Shown here: one piece after another, positions 41,287 to 52,900 of the stretch | How the letters are laid out: each line of letters opens with the position of its first letter | Position numbering within the stretch: position 1 is the stretch's first letter | Assembly: GCF_030867145.1 (NCBI RefSeq) | Contig: NC_134419.1 | Location: forward strand, 6,289,501-6,353,500 | Reading direction: 5' to 3' | DNA: 64,000 nucleotides | From: Opisthocomus hoazin | Lineage: Eukaryota > Chordata > Aves > Opisthocomiformes > Opisthocomidae | Program-made: the position numbers and the translations under genes | The notes under the pieces: generated by a model | What the model saw: only the letters and a program-made list of their open reading frames with translations | What the model was told of the DNA's origin: nothing | Databases searched by the model: none

Positions 41287-44206
41287 GAGATGCGGGCAGC
41301 ACTTCTCCGTGAGCCCTGCAGCGGCCTCGCCCCACGCCCGTGCTCTGCTTGGCCCCACGGAGCTGCCACCGGGAACGGGCAGGGCCAGGCACAGCCCAGC
41401 ACGGCGATGCCGCCGTCACCGGTAGGAGCCAGGCTGGGGGTTGTCACCATGCGGGACAGGGCCGCAGCTCCTGCCTGCTGGTTTGCTTGGGGAGGGGGTG
41501 TTTGACTGCAAAACCTCCCTTGCAGGAGATGCGGGCTAGCAGCAGGGTGGGTGGGCACCAGGAGGACCTGGCAGCGGCAGGCGGTGGGCAGAGGCGACGT
41601 TTTGTCAGGGCTGCAGGGTGACAGGGCTCCGACATTTTGGGGTTTGCCTTTGAGCAGCCCTGCCCGTCCCTCGGGAGTCCATCGCACCCCGGAGCGCGAG
41701 TCCGGGGCTCGCCCGTCGCCCGTGCTCGTCCGACGGGGAAGTCCTGCGCCCCGGCTGTTCTCTTTGGTGCTTTCTCCTTTCGAGCCTTCTACCTCCGTTT
41801 GCCTCCTCTGCGGCGACGGGCACCGGCGGAGCTGAAATCCCGGGAGTGCCAGCTCTGGGAAGGCAGCGTCGTGTCCCAGCCTTCCCAGCGATGGAGCCGC
41901 GTCTCCCATGGGTGCTCCGGCTGCCGGCAGCCCGGGCTGGCGCGGGTACTGCGGGTGAGGAGTGGGAGCCGCCACGCAGGGAGCTGCTGGGGAATCGCTG
42001 CCGCGCTTTACATTCACGGCCCATCTATTTTGCAATAACTACACCGCGATGTTCCCACGTAGGCAAGCCTAAGCTAGCATAGATAATGAAATGGGTTAAA
42101 GGAGACAGGCGGAGGGAGAGGAGAGGAGCCAGCAACTGGTAGTAAATCAGGGAGAGAACGGGGTTACTTGAAATTCAAGGGCTCAGTGGCAGGGCGAGTT
42201 TGGTTTATGCCGAGAGGCACGGGGTTTAGAGGAGGAGACGCGGTTCGGGGAGACAGAAGTGTCCCCAACCTGTCTGTGTCCCCGTCACCCCCGGCCTGCT
42301 CCCCCCCGGCCCCCCGTGCCAGCGGATCAAGCACAGCCGAGGGCACCCGCCCCGGGTGGGTAAGGGGCGGTGGGAGGATCCTCGGGGAGCTGCTGGGTGC
42401 TCTGCTCCACGGGGAGAGGTCCCGCCGACCCTTGTCAAGCTCGTGCCCGGGGGGACCCAGCCGCTGAGACTCCCCCACCTTTGGCACGGGTTTCGAGGCA
42501 GTCCAAACAAGCTAATTAAATCCTGCTCTGCTTAATCAGAGCCATTGAACACCAGTCAGGAGAAATTAATCCCGTGTTTTATTAGACGCTGTCTGAAGCC
42601 GCGTTTGGCACCTCATCCTCGGTTCTCATCTCCTTCTGGGGAAGGAAGAAGGACATCTGCGGGGAAGAGCGAGGGTGCAGCAGATGGCAGCAGGGATGAT
42701 TCAGGGGCTCGAGGAAGGAGCTGTGACTCCAGCGGTGTCCGGGGGGGGGGGGGGGAGGACAGGGGGGACGAGGTACTCCTCCCCGCATCCCACAGCCCTT
42801 CCCCAGGGGCCGAGAGCCTGCGAGCCAGGCAGGCATCCCAAAAATACGTGTTCCTCCGCATTGCATGCTAATGGCTCCGCGCGATAGGTCCCGCCGCAAT
42901 GAAAGCACGCGGAGCGTTAATACGCAACGTGGAGAGGCCACTCTTCCCACAGCTGCTCCCTCCCAAACCCGTCCTTCCTGCTGCGCATCCCTGCCCGCGG
43001 GGATCCCACCGGGCAGCGCCCGGTGCCTTCGTGCCTTCCCCTTGCCGTGCCCAGGGGACGCTGCCGTTATCCCCCGGCACCTTCTCCTGCCGTCGGGCGC
43101 GGCGGAGCGGGCTCTGTTCGGTGCCCACCAGGCGGGAGCTGCGCGACGTGGCCCCGGCCAGGGAGGCACCCGGCAGCTGGGAGAAACCCGCAGGCGGGTG
43201 GTTCAAACAACCAGCCGGGCTCCTGCTTTGGCGTTTTTAATCAATTCTGGCGCCTTAATTACTGCAGCCCAAGAAAAACTCCCGATCAAGAGAAAGCCCG
43301 GCCGAGTAAGGTAGCCCACAGGTCGCTCCCCGAGCGCTCGGTAGCCTCAGGACGTCGTCCTGCGACTCGGCGAGACGGAGCTGCTGGCTTCGGGTGTGGG
43401 GATTTCGTTCTTTTCCTAAATTTCTTGTCGTAACTTGCGTGAAGACTTTGCAGAGCCATTTAATTGCATTCTGCGGTGGTGATGATATGAAATTAGTCTC
43501 CCTTCTGATCTTTAGCTAAGCTGGTCCAAGGCACCGGCTTATAATTTGCTCTAATCGTCAGGTCACGGACGATGCGAAGGCAGGGGCTGGTACCCAGTGA
43601 ATTCACACGGGCCGGGAGTTTCTGCCCTCGCCGTGCCGGCGTTTGCGGCTGGCAGGTCGGGCTCTGCCGCCCTGGGATGCCAACACTGGTACTTTCTTTT
43701 GGTGCCGGTTATGGGAAGCTTTCCATCCACTGCTCTTCTCCATCTCCCCTAGCAACAGCCAAGAACCAGAGCTGGTCCGGAGGAGAGGAGGGAGAGCAGA
43801 GGCAGCTTCCCGGCCCCCCCAGGCTGCTCTCTCCTCCGGCGGTCTTGGAGACGTCTCCCCGGCTGGGGACCTGCAACCGGATCGCTGAAGGCACCTAGGG
43901 AGGCAGAGACCCCGGCTCCCGAGGTGTTTCCCTGGGTTAGTTTCACCTCCCAGACAACCCCCGGGGTCCGGGAAAGGAGGTGGCTGGGTTTTGCCTACTC
44001 GCCTATCCTAGAAAACAAATCAGTGAGTTAAAGGAGAACAAGCTCCCGACGGAGAGGAGTGGGGCAGGGCGAGTTTGGCCCTGCTCGGGCAGGCCCCGTG
44101 GCTACGGGCGCTCAAGTTGGCAAAGGCGGGGGGGGGGGTCGGTTCCCCTCAGGGCTCCTCACAGCCTGGCTCTGAGGTAACCGCTCGCAGCGGCGGGGCT
44201 GCCGTG
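41287..44206. other. SSBP3 upstream region
   Basis: No exon recognised. AT-rich blocks with TAATTA-type motifs at about 42510-42600 and 43215-43570 are candidate regulatory elements. A G-run lies near 42740-42755. Confidence 0.4.
43430..43570. promoter_or_regulatory. AT-rich candidate conserved element upstream of SSBP3
   Basis: Complex non-repetitive sequence with CATTTAATTGC, GATATGAAATTAG and GCTTATAATTTGC about 1.4 kb before the SSBP3 ATG. Only composition and motif density support it. Confidence 0.35.
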
Positions 44207-44291
44207 CGCGGCGCCGGGCGGGACCCGTCGGGGCCGGGTTCGGAGGCGGTGGCTCCGAACCCGGCCCCGACGGGTCCCGCCCGGCGCCGCG
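44207..44291. repeat. Perfect 39-bp inverted repeat, 7-bp loop
   Basis: The left arm 44207-44245 and right arm 44253-44291 are exact reverse complements over all 39 bp, with spacer GCGGTGG (44246-44252). Arms are very GC-rich (start CGCGGCGCCGGGCGG). It sits in the SSBP3 CpG island about 610-690 bp before the ATG. Confidence 0.97.
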
Positions 44292-44899
44292 GCCAGAGGC
44301 AGAGCCCGCCCGGGCGCAGCGCCGCGCTCCCCCTCCCTCCATCCCTCCTTCCCTCCCTCCCCTCAGCCGCCCGGCGGGCGGTTTCAAGGCTCCCCCCCCC
44401 CCCCCTCCCCGTTCCGAGGTCTCCGCGGCGCCGACCAATCAGCGGGCGCTGCGCTCCGCGGCCCGCCGCCTTAAAGAGCCACGGCGCGGCGGCCGCCTGC
44501 CCGCGGGCTGAGCCGGGAGCGGGGTCGGGGAGGGGCTCTAGGACCGCGCAACCGCCGCTTTCCCTCCCCGCCGCGGGAGGCCGCCCGCCGCCTCCGGAGG
44601 GGAGGGGAGGGGAGGGCGTGGGGACGCGTCGGCCCCGCCCTTGCAGGGCGCTGATTGGCTGGAGCGAACGCCCGTCGGCGGTGGAAGCGGGGGGGGGGCG
44701 GGGAGGCGGTGCCCGGCGCGGCCACGTTCGGGTGCGCGGCGAGCGGCGGGCGCAGCGATGGGGGCGCGGCGGCGGCCGGCGCTCTGACAGCCCCCCCGGC
44801 GCTCCTTCCGCGGCGGGCGCAGCGGCGGAGGCAGCGGAGGAGGCGGCCGCCCCCCCCTCTCCCTCCTCTTCCTCCTCTTCCTCCTCCTCGGCGCGGACC
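44292..44899 (+). promoter_or_regulatory. SSBP3: SSBP3 CpG-island promoter and 5' UTR
   Basis: Dense CpG island. CCAAT box at 44435-44439, TTAAAG at 44471-44476 and an inverted CCAAT (ATTGG) at 44654-44658. The 5' UTR before the ATG holds a CCTCCTCTTC pyrimidine stretch near 44861-44888. The start site is probably between 44480 and 44800; not determinable further. Confidence 0.6.
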
Positions 44900-45908
44900 A
44901 TGTTCGCCAAAGGGAAGGGCTCGGCGGTGCCCTCGGACGGACAGGCGCGGGAGAAGTAAGCGCGGCCGAGCCGGGGAGGGGGGGGGGAGCGGGGCGGCTT
45001 TGTGCTGGGGGGGGAGGGGGAGGGGTGTGTGTGTGGGGGGGGGTCGTGCTCTGTGTCCCCCCCGCCACCCACCCGCCGCTCGGCTGTTGCAGGCTGGCGC
45101 TGTACGTCTACGAGTACCTGCTGCACGTCGGCGCGCAGAAGTCGGCGCAGACCTTCCTGTCCGAGGTGAGACCCCCCACCCCCCAAACCCCCCACCCCCA
45201 CCCCCAAAATCCCCCCCCTCCCTCAAACACCCCCCCCCCGCGCCCTTTGTGCGCCGCCGCCGCGCGCACGCCCGCCCTCCATCTTGGCGCCGGGGGGTCG
45301 CCGCGCGCGGGGGGGGGGGGGGCCCACGCCCACCCGTGACCAACCCCCCCCCCCCCCCTCCATCCCCTCGCAGATCCGGTGGGAGAAGAACATCACGCTG
45401 GGCGAACCCCCCGGCTTCCTGCACTCCTGGTGGTGGTGAGTACCGGGGGGGGCGAGGGGAGCACCCCCGTGGGGGGGGGGAACGGAGGGGGGGGGGGGTG
45501 CAGCGGCCCCGCGGGGTGAAGCCCCGACGGGAGGCAGCAGCGGGGCGGCCCCGGGGGAGCGGGCGGGCTGGGGAAGCAGCCGTCGGGGGAGGCTGGGGGG
45601 GGGGGTGTAGCGAGGCCTGGAGAAGCCCCCCCAGCGCCGCGCCTGTTGCCCTTTCGACGCCTCCTACCCCCCCCCCCTCGACGTGGCCCACCCGGGGGCA
45701 GCTCGGGCACCCCCAGCGCCGGTTTGCCCGCTGCCGTCCCGGCGGGGCGGGGAGCCGCTCGCCTCCCATGACCCCCCCAAGTTAGTGACTGCCTTCCCCC
45801 CCCCCCATCTCCCCGGCCCGCAGCGTGTTCTGGGACCTGTACTGCGCAGCGCCCGAGAGGCGAGACACTTGCGAGCACTCGAGCGAAGCGAAAGCCTTCC
45901 ATGACTAC
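44900..45908 (+). CDS. SSBP3: Single-stranded DNA-binding protein 3, first four coding exons
   Basis: SSBP3 (SSDP1) is a nuclear adaptor that binds and stabilises LDB1 in LIM-homeodomain/GATA complexes. Four exons, 44900-44955, 45093-45165, 45374-45435 and 45824-45908, join in frame to the first 92 residues. These form the LUFS/LisH-type dimerisation and LDB1-binding region: [68 protein letters not shown]. As I recall it, the sequence is essentially identical to mammalian SSBP3; the SSBP2 and SSBP4 paralogues begin differently. The last exon ends at codon phase 0 with donor GTGAGT (45909). The Pro/Gly/Met-rich remainder (full protein about 360-390 residues) lies beyond this window. Introns 1-3 are only 137-388 bp and contain C and G homopolymers. 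Confidence 0.95.
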
Positions 45909-47149
45909 GTGAGTAACAAGTTTCTGATCCCCGCGGTCACGGCGCGGCGCGCCGGGAGACGACGGAACCCCCTGCCAAAAGCATGGGTGTTGTGTTTTTT
46001 ATTTTAACCAACGACGTTCTGATTTGACTGAACGGTATTTCATAATGTTGCAATTATGTAAATGAGCTCAGATGCTTATCTTAAGCACTGGAAGGCGTGC
46101 GGGCTGCTGGTGGGGTGAAGGAGTTTCGCGTAGCGATGGACGACGAAGCGTTTGCCGGAGGATGGACGGTGTTTCACGCCTCGCCGGGTGGGCAGGGGTT
46201 GGGTCGCGGTGGGGAGCGGGAGGGAAATCCCCCCCCCCCAGACACCGTGGGGATTTCCAAAGGCCAAAACGTTCCCCCAGTGAACATCTCCCAACCTTGG
46301 GCAAGGCTGGGGGCTTCTGAGCCCTCCCCTGCGCCCGGCGAGGCGAAGGCTGGCGGTGGGGCTGCAGACCCCCTTGGCTGGCAGCGCGCCTCTCGCCTGT
46401 CGGTCTTTCGGGTCGTTCTCCGCAGAGGCGGCGGCATGACCCAGGGACGACGCTCCCGGGGCTGGAGGTGCCTCCCGAAAAGATTTTTCTCGGCGAGGGC
46501 GCGCGTGGCGTGTCGGCTCCGGTGGGCGATGGGCGGGCTGCCCGCTCCCCGTCCCGCGCGCGTCGCCCGCGTCCGCAGGGATTTGCGTCGAAGGATTAGT
46601 CACCTGGCCGCGGGCTTGGACCCCAGTCAACTGCGTTCAAACCCTGTAGCAGGAGCTGGTTTTGTCTGCTCCGGGGAGCCTGTGGTATGGAAACCATTTT
46701 TCCTCCCTTCCCGAGTGCCTCGTTGCCTCAACATGCCTGGGTTGGGGTGCACGAGGGTTTGCTGGCGAGCAGCGCCGGGCAAGTGTCTCAGGGACTTTGC
46801 GGCTGGGTCATGGGGGAAAGTGAGGTCTGTCTGTCTGTCCGTCTCTCCCTGCAGCCGCTTTCTGCATCGCTCGGTTTTACTGGGTCGGATTAAGATGGTG
46901 AACTCCTGAACCGAGGGTCAGCGCTGACAGCCAGCGGCACGTCCACCAGCGCTTGGCTCTGCGTGGGCAGCTGCTCGCTTGCGGGGCGTTTCGGGCCAAA
47001 TTCTCCCATTTTTGGAGCCCGGTTGGGACAGCGGGCTCGTCAGGAGCAAGGCGGAGGTAGATGTGCCAGGGGGCAGAGCCACAGGTGAAGATGACATGAG
47101 CAACCAGGAGGTGGTAACGCTCCATTCACAGCAGCCTCCTCATCGTGTC

Positions 47150-47330
47150 GGAGGATTTAGTGTATTTAGAGAAATTAATCTTTTTTTAGCTTGGTAATAG
47201 TTCTGACAATAGGCCTGAGTGCATTAGATGATTCGCATAAACTTCTTTAATACGTGTTGCTTTAAGGTTACAGTAAATAGACACAATCCTGATTGTTCTT
47301 AATTCTCGGTGTAACGCAGTTTTGTAACAG
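47150..47330. promoter_or_regulatory. AT-rich candidate intronic enhancer
   Basis: Block with GAAATTAATC, GCATTAGATG and GTTACAGTAAATAG in a GC-rich setting, non-repetitive. Candidate conserved element in SSBP3 intron 4. Confidence 0.35.
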
Positions 47331-48744
47331 CCCCAAGTGCTTTTACCTTTTGGGTTTTGCTGCGAAAACGCGCGAGAGGACTTTCCCTCCGCTGTGCCTT
47401 GGCTTGGCGGCACCGGTTTGGTTTCCCGGGGCGTGTTTGGGCCCCCAAACAGGGGTTGTGCTTCTCCTCCCCGGCGTGGCCGGTGGCGGATGCCCACGGC
47501 ACAGTCCCGCTCCGAGGAGCCGTGTTTCCCCGGCTCGGCGTGTACTTTACAGGGCGAGGGACCTGCCCGGCCAAAACTTAAATATTGACCAAAGAAGCGA
47601 ATGATAACCGGGGGAGTGTGAGTAGCGCCTTGTTTCTCGCCAGCGTCCGTGCCGGGGCGGGGTGCCGGCGAGCGCCGCAGCCAAAATGTGGGTTTTTATC
47701 GAGCGCCAAGCCCCACAACCTGTCAGTGGCGCGTGGCAGCTGAAACGGGGTACGAGCCCCGAATGGGGCTGGACCAGTGAGTCAGGAACCGCTTCAGTGG
47801 TGGTTGTGGTTCAAAATAGCCCGATGCAAGTCCTGCCCCAGGTTGGTAGAGCGTCTTATTTACACTTGGCCAAGGATGGGCAACCTCAGCGCGGTGTAGC
47901 CCCAAAATACGCTGTTTATTTACCCAGAGGTGATGTATTCACCGTCCCGCTCTACGGACAAAGCCGGGATGCTCCGGGAGCGGCGCGGCGGTGCCGGGCC
48001 AGCCGGGGTTTGGCGCGTCGGCGGCGCTGGAGGGGTGCTCGCCCGGGAGACGCGGCGTGGGGAGAGCCGTGCGCCTGGTTAGCGGAGTGCTGGCGGCGGG
48101 ATTGCCGTGCTGCGTCATTCCCAGCGTAACCGTGTGAAAACGGGAGCAGCGGGACAAATCGCCGATTTCCCCCTCCAGTTTTTAATATTGAACTCTTTTT
48201 GTTGGGGGGGGGGAAGGAGAAATCCCACCTCTCTTTTTTGGAAGGACCCTTGAAAGTCATGTGTTCTTCCCGTGGCTGAGGAATACTGCTTTTTACCTTT
48301 CCCCCCCCAAGGTTTTTCTCCTGAGCTGGGACAAAAGGCTGTTGGGACTTGGTAGAAAGGCGCTTGTTGGGAGCGGGGATTCAGCTGGCGCGGGCGGGAG
48401 GAAAGCCGTGCTTCTCTTTCCTTCCGTCTCCGGTACGGCTGCGAGCCTGTTAATGCAGCTAACGAGTTGTGCTGGTCGGAGGGTTGTTCGTCGGCCTCTC
48501 CCATCTGTACCAAAAGAGTTTATCCCAGCCAACAGCATCTGTTGACTCTTCGAACTCAACCCATAGCCGTTGACTGGGGCTCCTCTGCCCGGCGAAGCCC
48601 CGTGGTGAGCGTGCTGGCGTTACGGCGCGCTCCCGGCGCCGGCGAGCTTGCAACGGGATCGCTCGGCATGACAGGGGATTTCAGCCGCCGCGTTATCTGG
48701 GAATTGGCCGATGGCTGGTCGCAGTTGAGCATTTCAACGCCGTG

Positions 48745-48935
48745 AAAGCCAATACAATTTGAGTTAGCGGTGATGACTGCCAGTTTAAATACCGCAGTGA
48801 ATTTCTGTCAAAGAGCTAATACACAGGAAGGGGAATTGCAGAAAACTTGATCACCAGAACCACTTCAGTCGATTTTGGCCTCGAGCTACAGAAAATGAAC
48901 TTAAATCTAGTTGACTGTTGCTACATACTTTTTGC
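48745..48935. promoter_or_regulatory. AT-rich candidate intronic enhancer
   Basis: Balanced-composition block with CCAATACAATTTG, GTTTAAATACC and TTGATCACC; no coding potential. Candidate conserved element in SSBP3 intron 4. Confidence 0.35.
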
Positions 48936-49920
48936 GGTATTGCTCTGCCTGCGCGGCCAGCTCGGAGCATCAGTGTGCAGGAGAGAAAAATCAGGGTAGC
49001 CTTTGGCTGCTGGAGACTTTGACTTCATCCTTTCCCCTCCCCTGCTCCCTCCTGAGAAGGATCCGCGCTTGGGAGCCTTTGAAATGAGGTTTTCTTTGCA
49101 GTGCAAGATCTAGGGAGCGGTGGCTTCAGCTTGCCGTTGGAGCAAAGCGTTGATTTATTTTATTTAACTTTGGGAAGCTGCTGCAGTCCTTTCTAACTTG
49201 GGTCTGGAAGGATGCTGTGCTGCAGTGAGGGAGGTGGCGGTTGGTCTGGGAAAAGATGGGACGGTTGGGGCTTGTGTCCTCCCATCCTGGTTGGGGACAA
49301 GCAGGGCTCCTCGTTTTTCGCCACTGAAACGGTTCCCCTTGGATTGAGATCTCGGCGAGGGGGTTTCTGAAGCCCCTGGAGATGGATGGATGTAGCATCC
49401 AGGCTTGCTGGCGCTGGCATGCAAGACGTTGCTCCGTGGGGTGCGTGGTGACACCCAAGGGGCTGGGAGGGTTTGGCTGGTGGGGTGTCACCCAGACACT
49501 GGAGTGCAAACCCCAAACCCAGCCGTTTCCCCGCTGTAAGTGCGCTCCCAGCCACGCTTTGGAGGTGAGGTGTGGGAGGTGGTCCTCTTCTGCCCGTGGT
49601 GTCCCAGTTGGCTGCAGGATGGGTGCCCTGTCCCAGCATCGCTGCCTGGGCATCCCCGGGCTGCAGGGGTGCATCTCCTCGTGTTCACAGCATCTTCTGC
49701 TCGCCGGGGTCTGTGTGGCCACCTCATGGTTTGACACCTAGGCAGGCAAGATGGCCATGTGGGAACCCTCCTGGGAGGAGATGCTCTGCATGCATGATGG
49801 GTTTGGTGTGACTGTCGCCTCTGCTGTGCCAGGCTGTCTTCTTGCTCCAGGGCTAGCAAAAGCTGCGAGACTCCTGCTCCAAGCACTCATGGCTGAGTGG
49901 GTGGGTGTGGGACAAGCGAG

Positions 49921-50170
49921 TGTGGTGGTGGTGGTCCAGGAGTGCCTCTGCGGGTGTGGTGGGACTGGTGGTCCAAGAGTGCCTCTGCGGGTGTGGTGGA
50001 GCTGGTGGTCTACGCGTACTTCTGCAGTGGTGGAAGTCCATGCGTGCCTCTGTGCACATGGTGGTGGTGGTGGTGGTCCATGCATGCCTCTGCATGTGGT
50101 GGTGGAGGTCCATGCGTGCCTCTGCGTGCGTGGTGGTGGTGGTGGAGGTCCACGCGTGCCTCTGCAGTGT
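49921..50170. repeat. Degenerate GTGGTGG-rich tandem repeat
   Basis: About six copies of a unit of roughly 36-48 bp containing GTGGTGG, GTCCATGCGTGCCTCTGC and similar. Unit lengths vary with the number of TGG triplets. Confidence 0.85.
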
Positions 50171-50779
50171 GCCCTGTGCAGTCCATATATTAGCAATGTA
50201 TTGCATAGGAGAGCAGGCTTTTTTTGGGGCAGATTTGTCACGACGCAGGGACAGGGGGTGGGAACAGCTCTGCATGGTCCCTGGGCACATGCGGCTCTGT
50301 CCCATCTCCGTCTGGGACCGTGCTCCGTCTGGGCTCCATCCAGCTCCGCTCTGCAGGGACAGGGTTCCCCAGTAGGTAACCGGAGAGAGGAGTTTCCTTC
50401 GGGAGTGGCAAGCTGCCAGGAGCAGCTGCAAAACTCCACATCACTTCAAAAAAAAAAAAAAAAAGAAGAAAGAATAAATACAGAAATTCCCTTTCCCAGC
50501 AGCGCACTGGGCTCAGCCTTTCCTCCCAGTTCGTGGTACTGGTGTGTCCATCCCGCCTGCGAGCCCAAATGTCCCTAAACCCTGCTTTTTACTGGATTAG
50601 TTTGACTTTGTGTTTTAAATAATATCGGCTGTCGTGATGGAGCAACCTCCGCTTCCCGCTGTCCGGTGACGGGACCGGGGCGTTGCGGAGCGGCACCTTT
50701 CCATGGGAGATGCCGGCGGAGAAGCTGCCGGCGCGAAACCGGAGGTCAGAGCCCAGAGCTTGTGCCTTAGTCTTTGACT

Positions 50780-50990
50780 GGGGAGCCTAAATATTTATCC
50801 TGTTCTGTCCCTAATGAAAACAAATTGTCAACAGTTGTTCAGTAACTGACTAAATTAAAATCTGTAATTAGTCAATTAGATTAAAGAGTTGGCACAACCT
50901 GATTGTATCATGCTGGTTAGGTTATTAAGAGAAAGGGTGTGATTTTTAATTACTGAATGCTAATTTTGACAGTTTCAAATGGAAACAGAC
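50780..50990. promoter_or_regulatory. Homeodomain-motif-dense candidate enhancer
   Basis: The densest AT-rich block in the window: CTGTAATTAGTCAATTAG, TTTTAATTACTG, GCTAATTTTGACAG (TGACAG is a MEIS/TGIF core) and AAATATTTATCC. Non-repetitive, no open frame. Candidate developmental enhancer in SSBP3 intron 4. Confidence 0.45.
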
Positions 50991-51350
50991 GTTCCCCCCC
51001 CCTCCACCCCACCCCGAGTGCCTCTGCAAAAGTAAGGCAGGGGATGGGTTTTATATCAACAAATGGTGTGAGGATGCAAAGTTTCTCCAGCTCCGATCCG
51101 GAGGGGTTTCTGCGGAAGAGCCGGGGCTGGGATGGGAGGGGAGGATTGCTTCAATCCTGGCTGGCGACGGGAGGGCGGGCGGGGGGTTGTGCCACGGCCG
51201 GGACCCCCCCTGGGTGCTGGGGTGGGTGCCTGGGTGCTCCCTGGGGAGGTCCCTGCTCTGCCGTCCCCATCGCCCATCTTGGTGCCTGTGGGCCAGCGTG
51301 CCCTCCCCTCCAAAAAACCGATGTGCGGCCACCAGGCAGACCTGAATTTC

Positions 51351-51371
51351 TTTTTTTTTTTTTTTTTTTTC
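51351..51371. repeat. Poly(T) tract
   Basis: About 21 consecutive T, followed by a second shorter T-run near 51402-51411. Intronic. Confidence 0.9.
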
Positions 51372-52802
51372 CATTTTCAGTGGGGGTTTTTTGTGTTGTT
51401 ATTTTTTTTTTTAACCCCACCCCCAGAGCTTGAACGGGGCCAGCTCCCCGGTGGCAGGCGAAGCCCCCGGTGAGGAGGAGGAGGAAGGCCACGCGCGGCA
51501 GCCCGCGCCATCCCATTGTTTGCCCCGCCGGCGCTGCGGCCACGTGGGCGAGCGCGCTGAGGCCGGCGAGGGGACCCGGCGTGCCGGGAACGGCCGCCCA
51601 CGGCAGATGCTCGGCTCCGGGGCGAGCACAAAGCAAACCCCCCGCTTTCCGGGGTCCCCGCGGAGGAACAAAGAGGGCGAGGGGCCCATGCTGTACCGGG
51701 GACGCTGGCCGGTGGTCCGGCGTGGGGGGGCTGCGCATCCCGCGGTGGTGGTGGGGAGGTTCGTTAGGTCAGGGCGCCGCGTGTTGGGTACGAGTGAGGC
51801 TTTCCTGTTCTCCTGATCATTTCCTTCCTCACCTTGGAAACTTGGATTTTCTCCTACCTTTTGTTCCCTATTTTTCTCTTGTAAAGCCGTCCCTGGATCT
51901 ATTGGAAACAGCTGCCAGAGCGGGCGAGGGGCTCCGGCTCTTTCTCCTCTTCCCGCGGCAGAGCAGGCATCGCCTCAGTGGCACCCGGCCGGGCAAAGCC
52001 CTCACTGCCGGGGGCTGCTCGGGAGCTGCTGCAGCAGCGTTTGGGCCTGGGTTTCCTTGTGAGCGGGGCAGCTCGTGCTCCCCCAGTGCATCCCGCCTGG
52101 GGGTCTGCGCCGGCTGCCCCCCACGAGCATCGCACGGCCGCCTCGCCAGCATCCCGCTCCTGCGTCGGGCTGTGAAGCTCCTGCTCAACCCACCAGCACG
52201 TCCCACCTTGTCTCCCAGCAGCTTCTCCCTCCGAGCCCTGACCCTGTCGGGTCCCCTGCGAGACCCCCCCCCTGAGGCTGGGGGGCTCGGCGGGACGGAA
52301 GCAGCGCTTTCCTCCGGGCTGGCGGGGAGCGAAAACGGCTCTTTGCCAGCAAACAAACACCTCGCCTCCGCCTTGCTTTGGGCTTGGTGGTTGGGGTTTT
52401 TGTTTTCTTTGCTTCTCTCGAAACTCTTGCGGGAGCCGAGTTCAAAGCTCCAGCTGCGCAGTCAAGGGGGGGGAGTTTCCAAAATACGGGGTGGCTGCTT
52501 GTGGGTGCCGCTTCCCACGCGTGGTGGGACCCAACCGAGCCCCCGCCACCTCCCTGCTCCTGTCCCCGCATCCTGCGGTGGTGACACCCGTGCCCGGCTG
52601 GGGCGAGGTGGGCACCCGGGGGGGCTTGGGGTGAGGTGTGGGGGTGATGGGGCACAGATTCCCCCACGGTAAGGCTGCCTTTTCCTTTGCCTCAGGTTTG
52701 TGTGGTTAAATCGTAGAATTTTTTGGAGAAGAGGAGAAATGCCCACTCTCCTGCATGAGTTTAGTGCTGTGTGTGTGGAGGCTGTTAATGTCAGAATTAA
52801 AC

Positions 52803-52900
52803 AAAATATATATGTGTATGTGTGTATATAAGCAATTATATTTGTGTAATACGAAAAATTAAGATATATATATGGATATAGATAGATAGAAGTACGTGTG
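52803..52900. repeat. TA/TG/GATA microsatellite cluster
   Basis: Interrupted (TA)n, (TG)n and (GATA)n runs over about 100 bp in SSBP3 intron 4. Confidence 0.8.

Noticed and set aside
44075-45785. Large frames overlapping the SSBP3 promoter and first exons
   Set aside because: GC-driven; the true SSBP3 exons are defined by splice sites and matching protein sequence.
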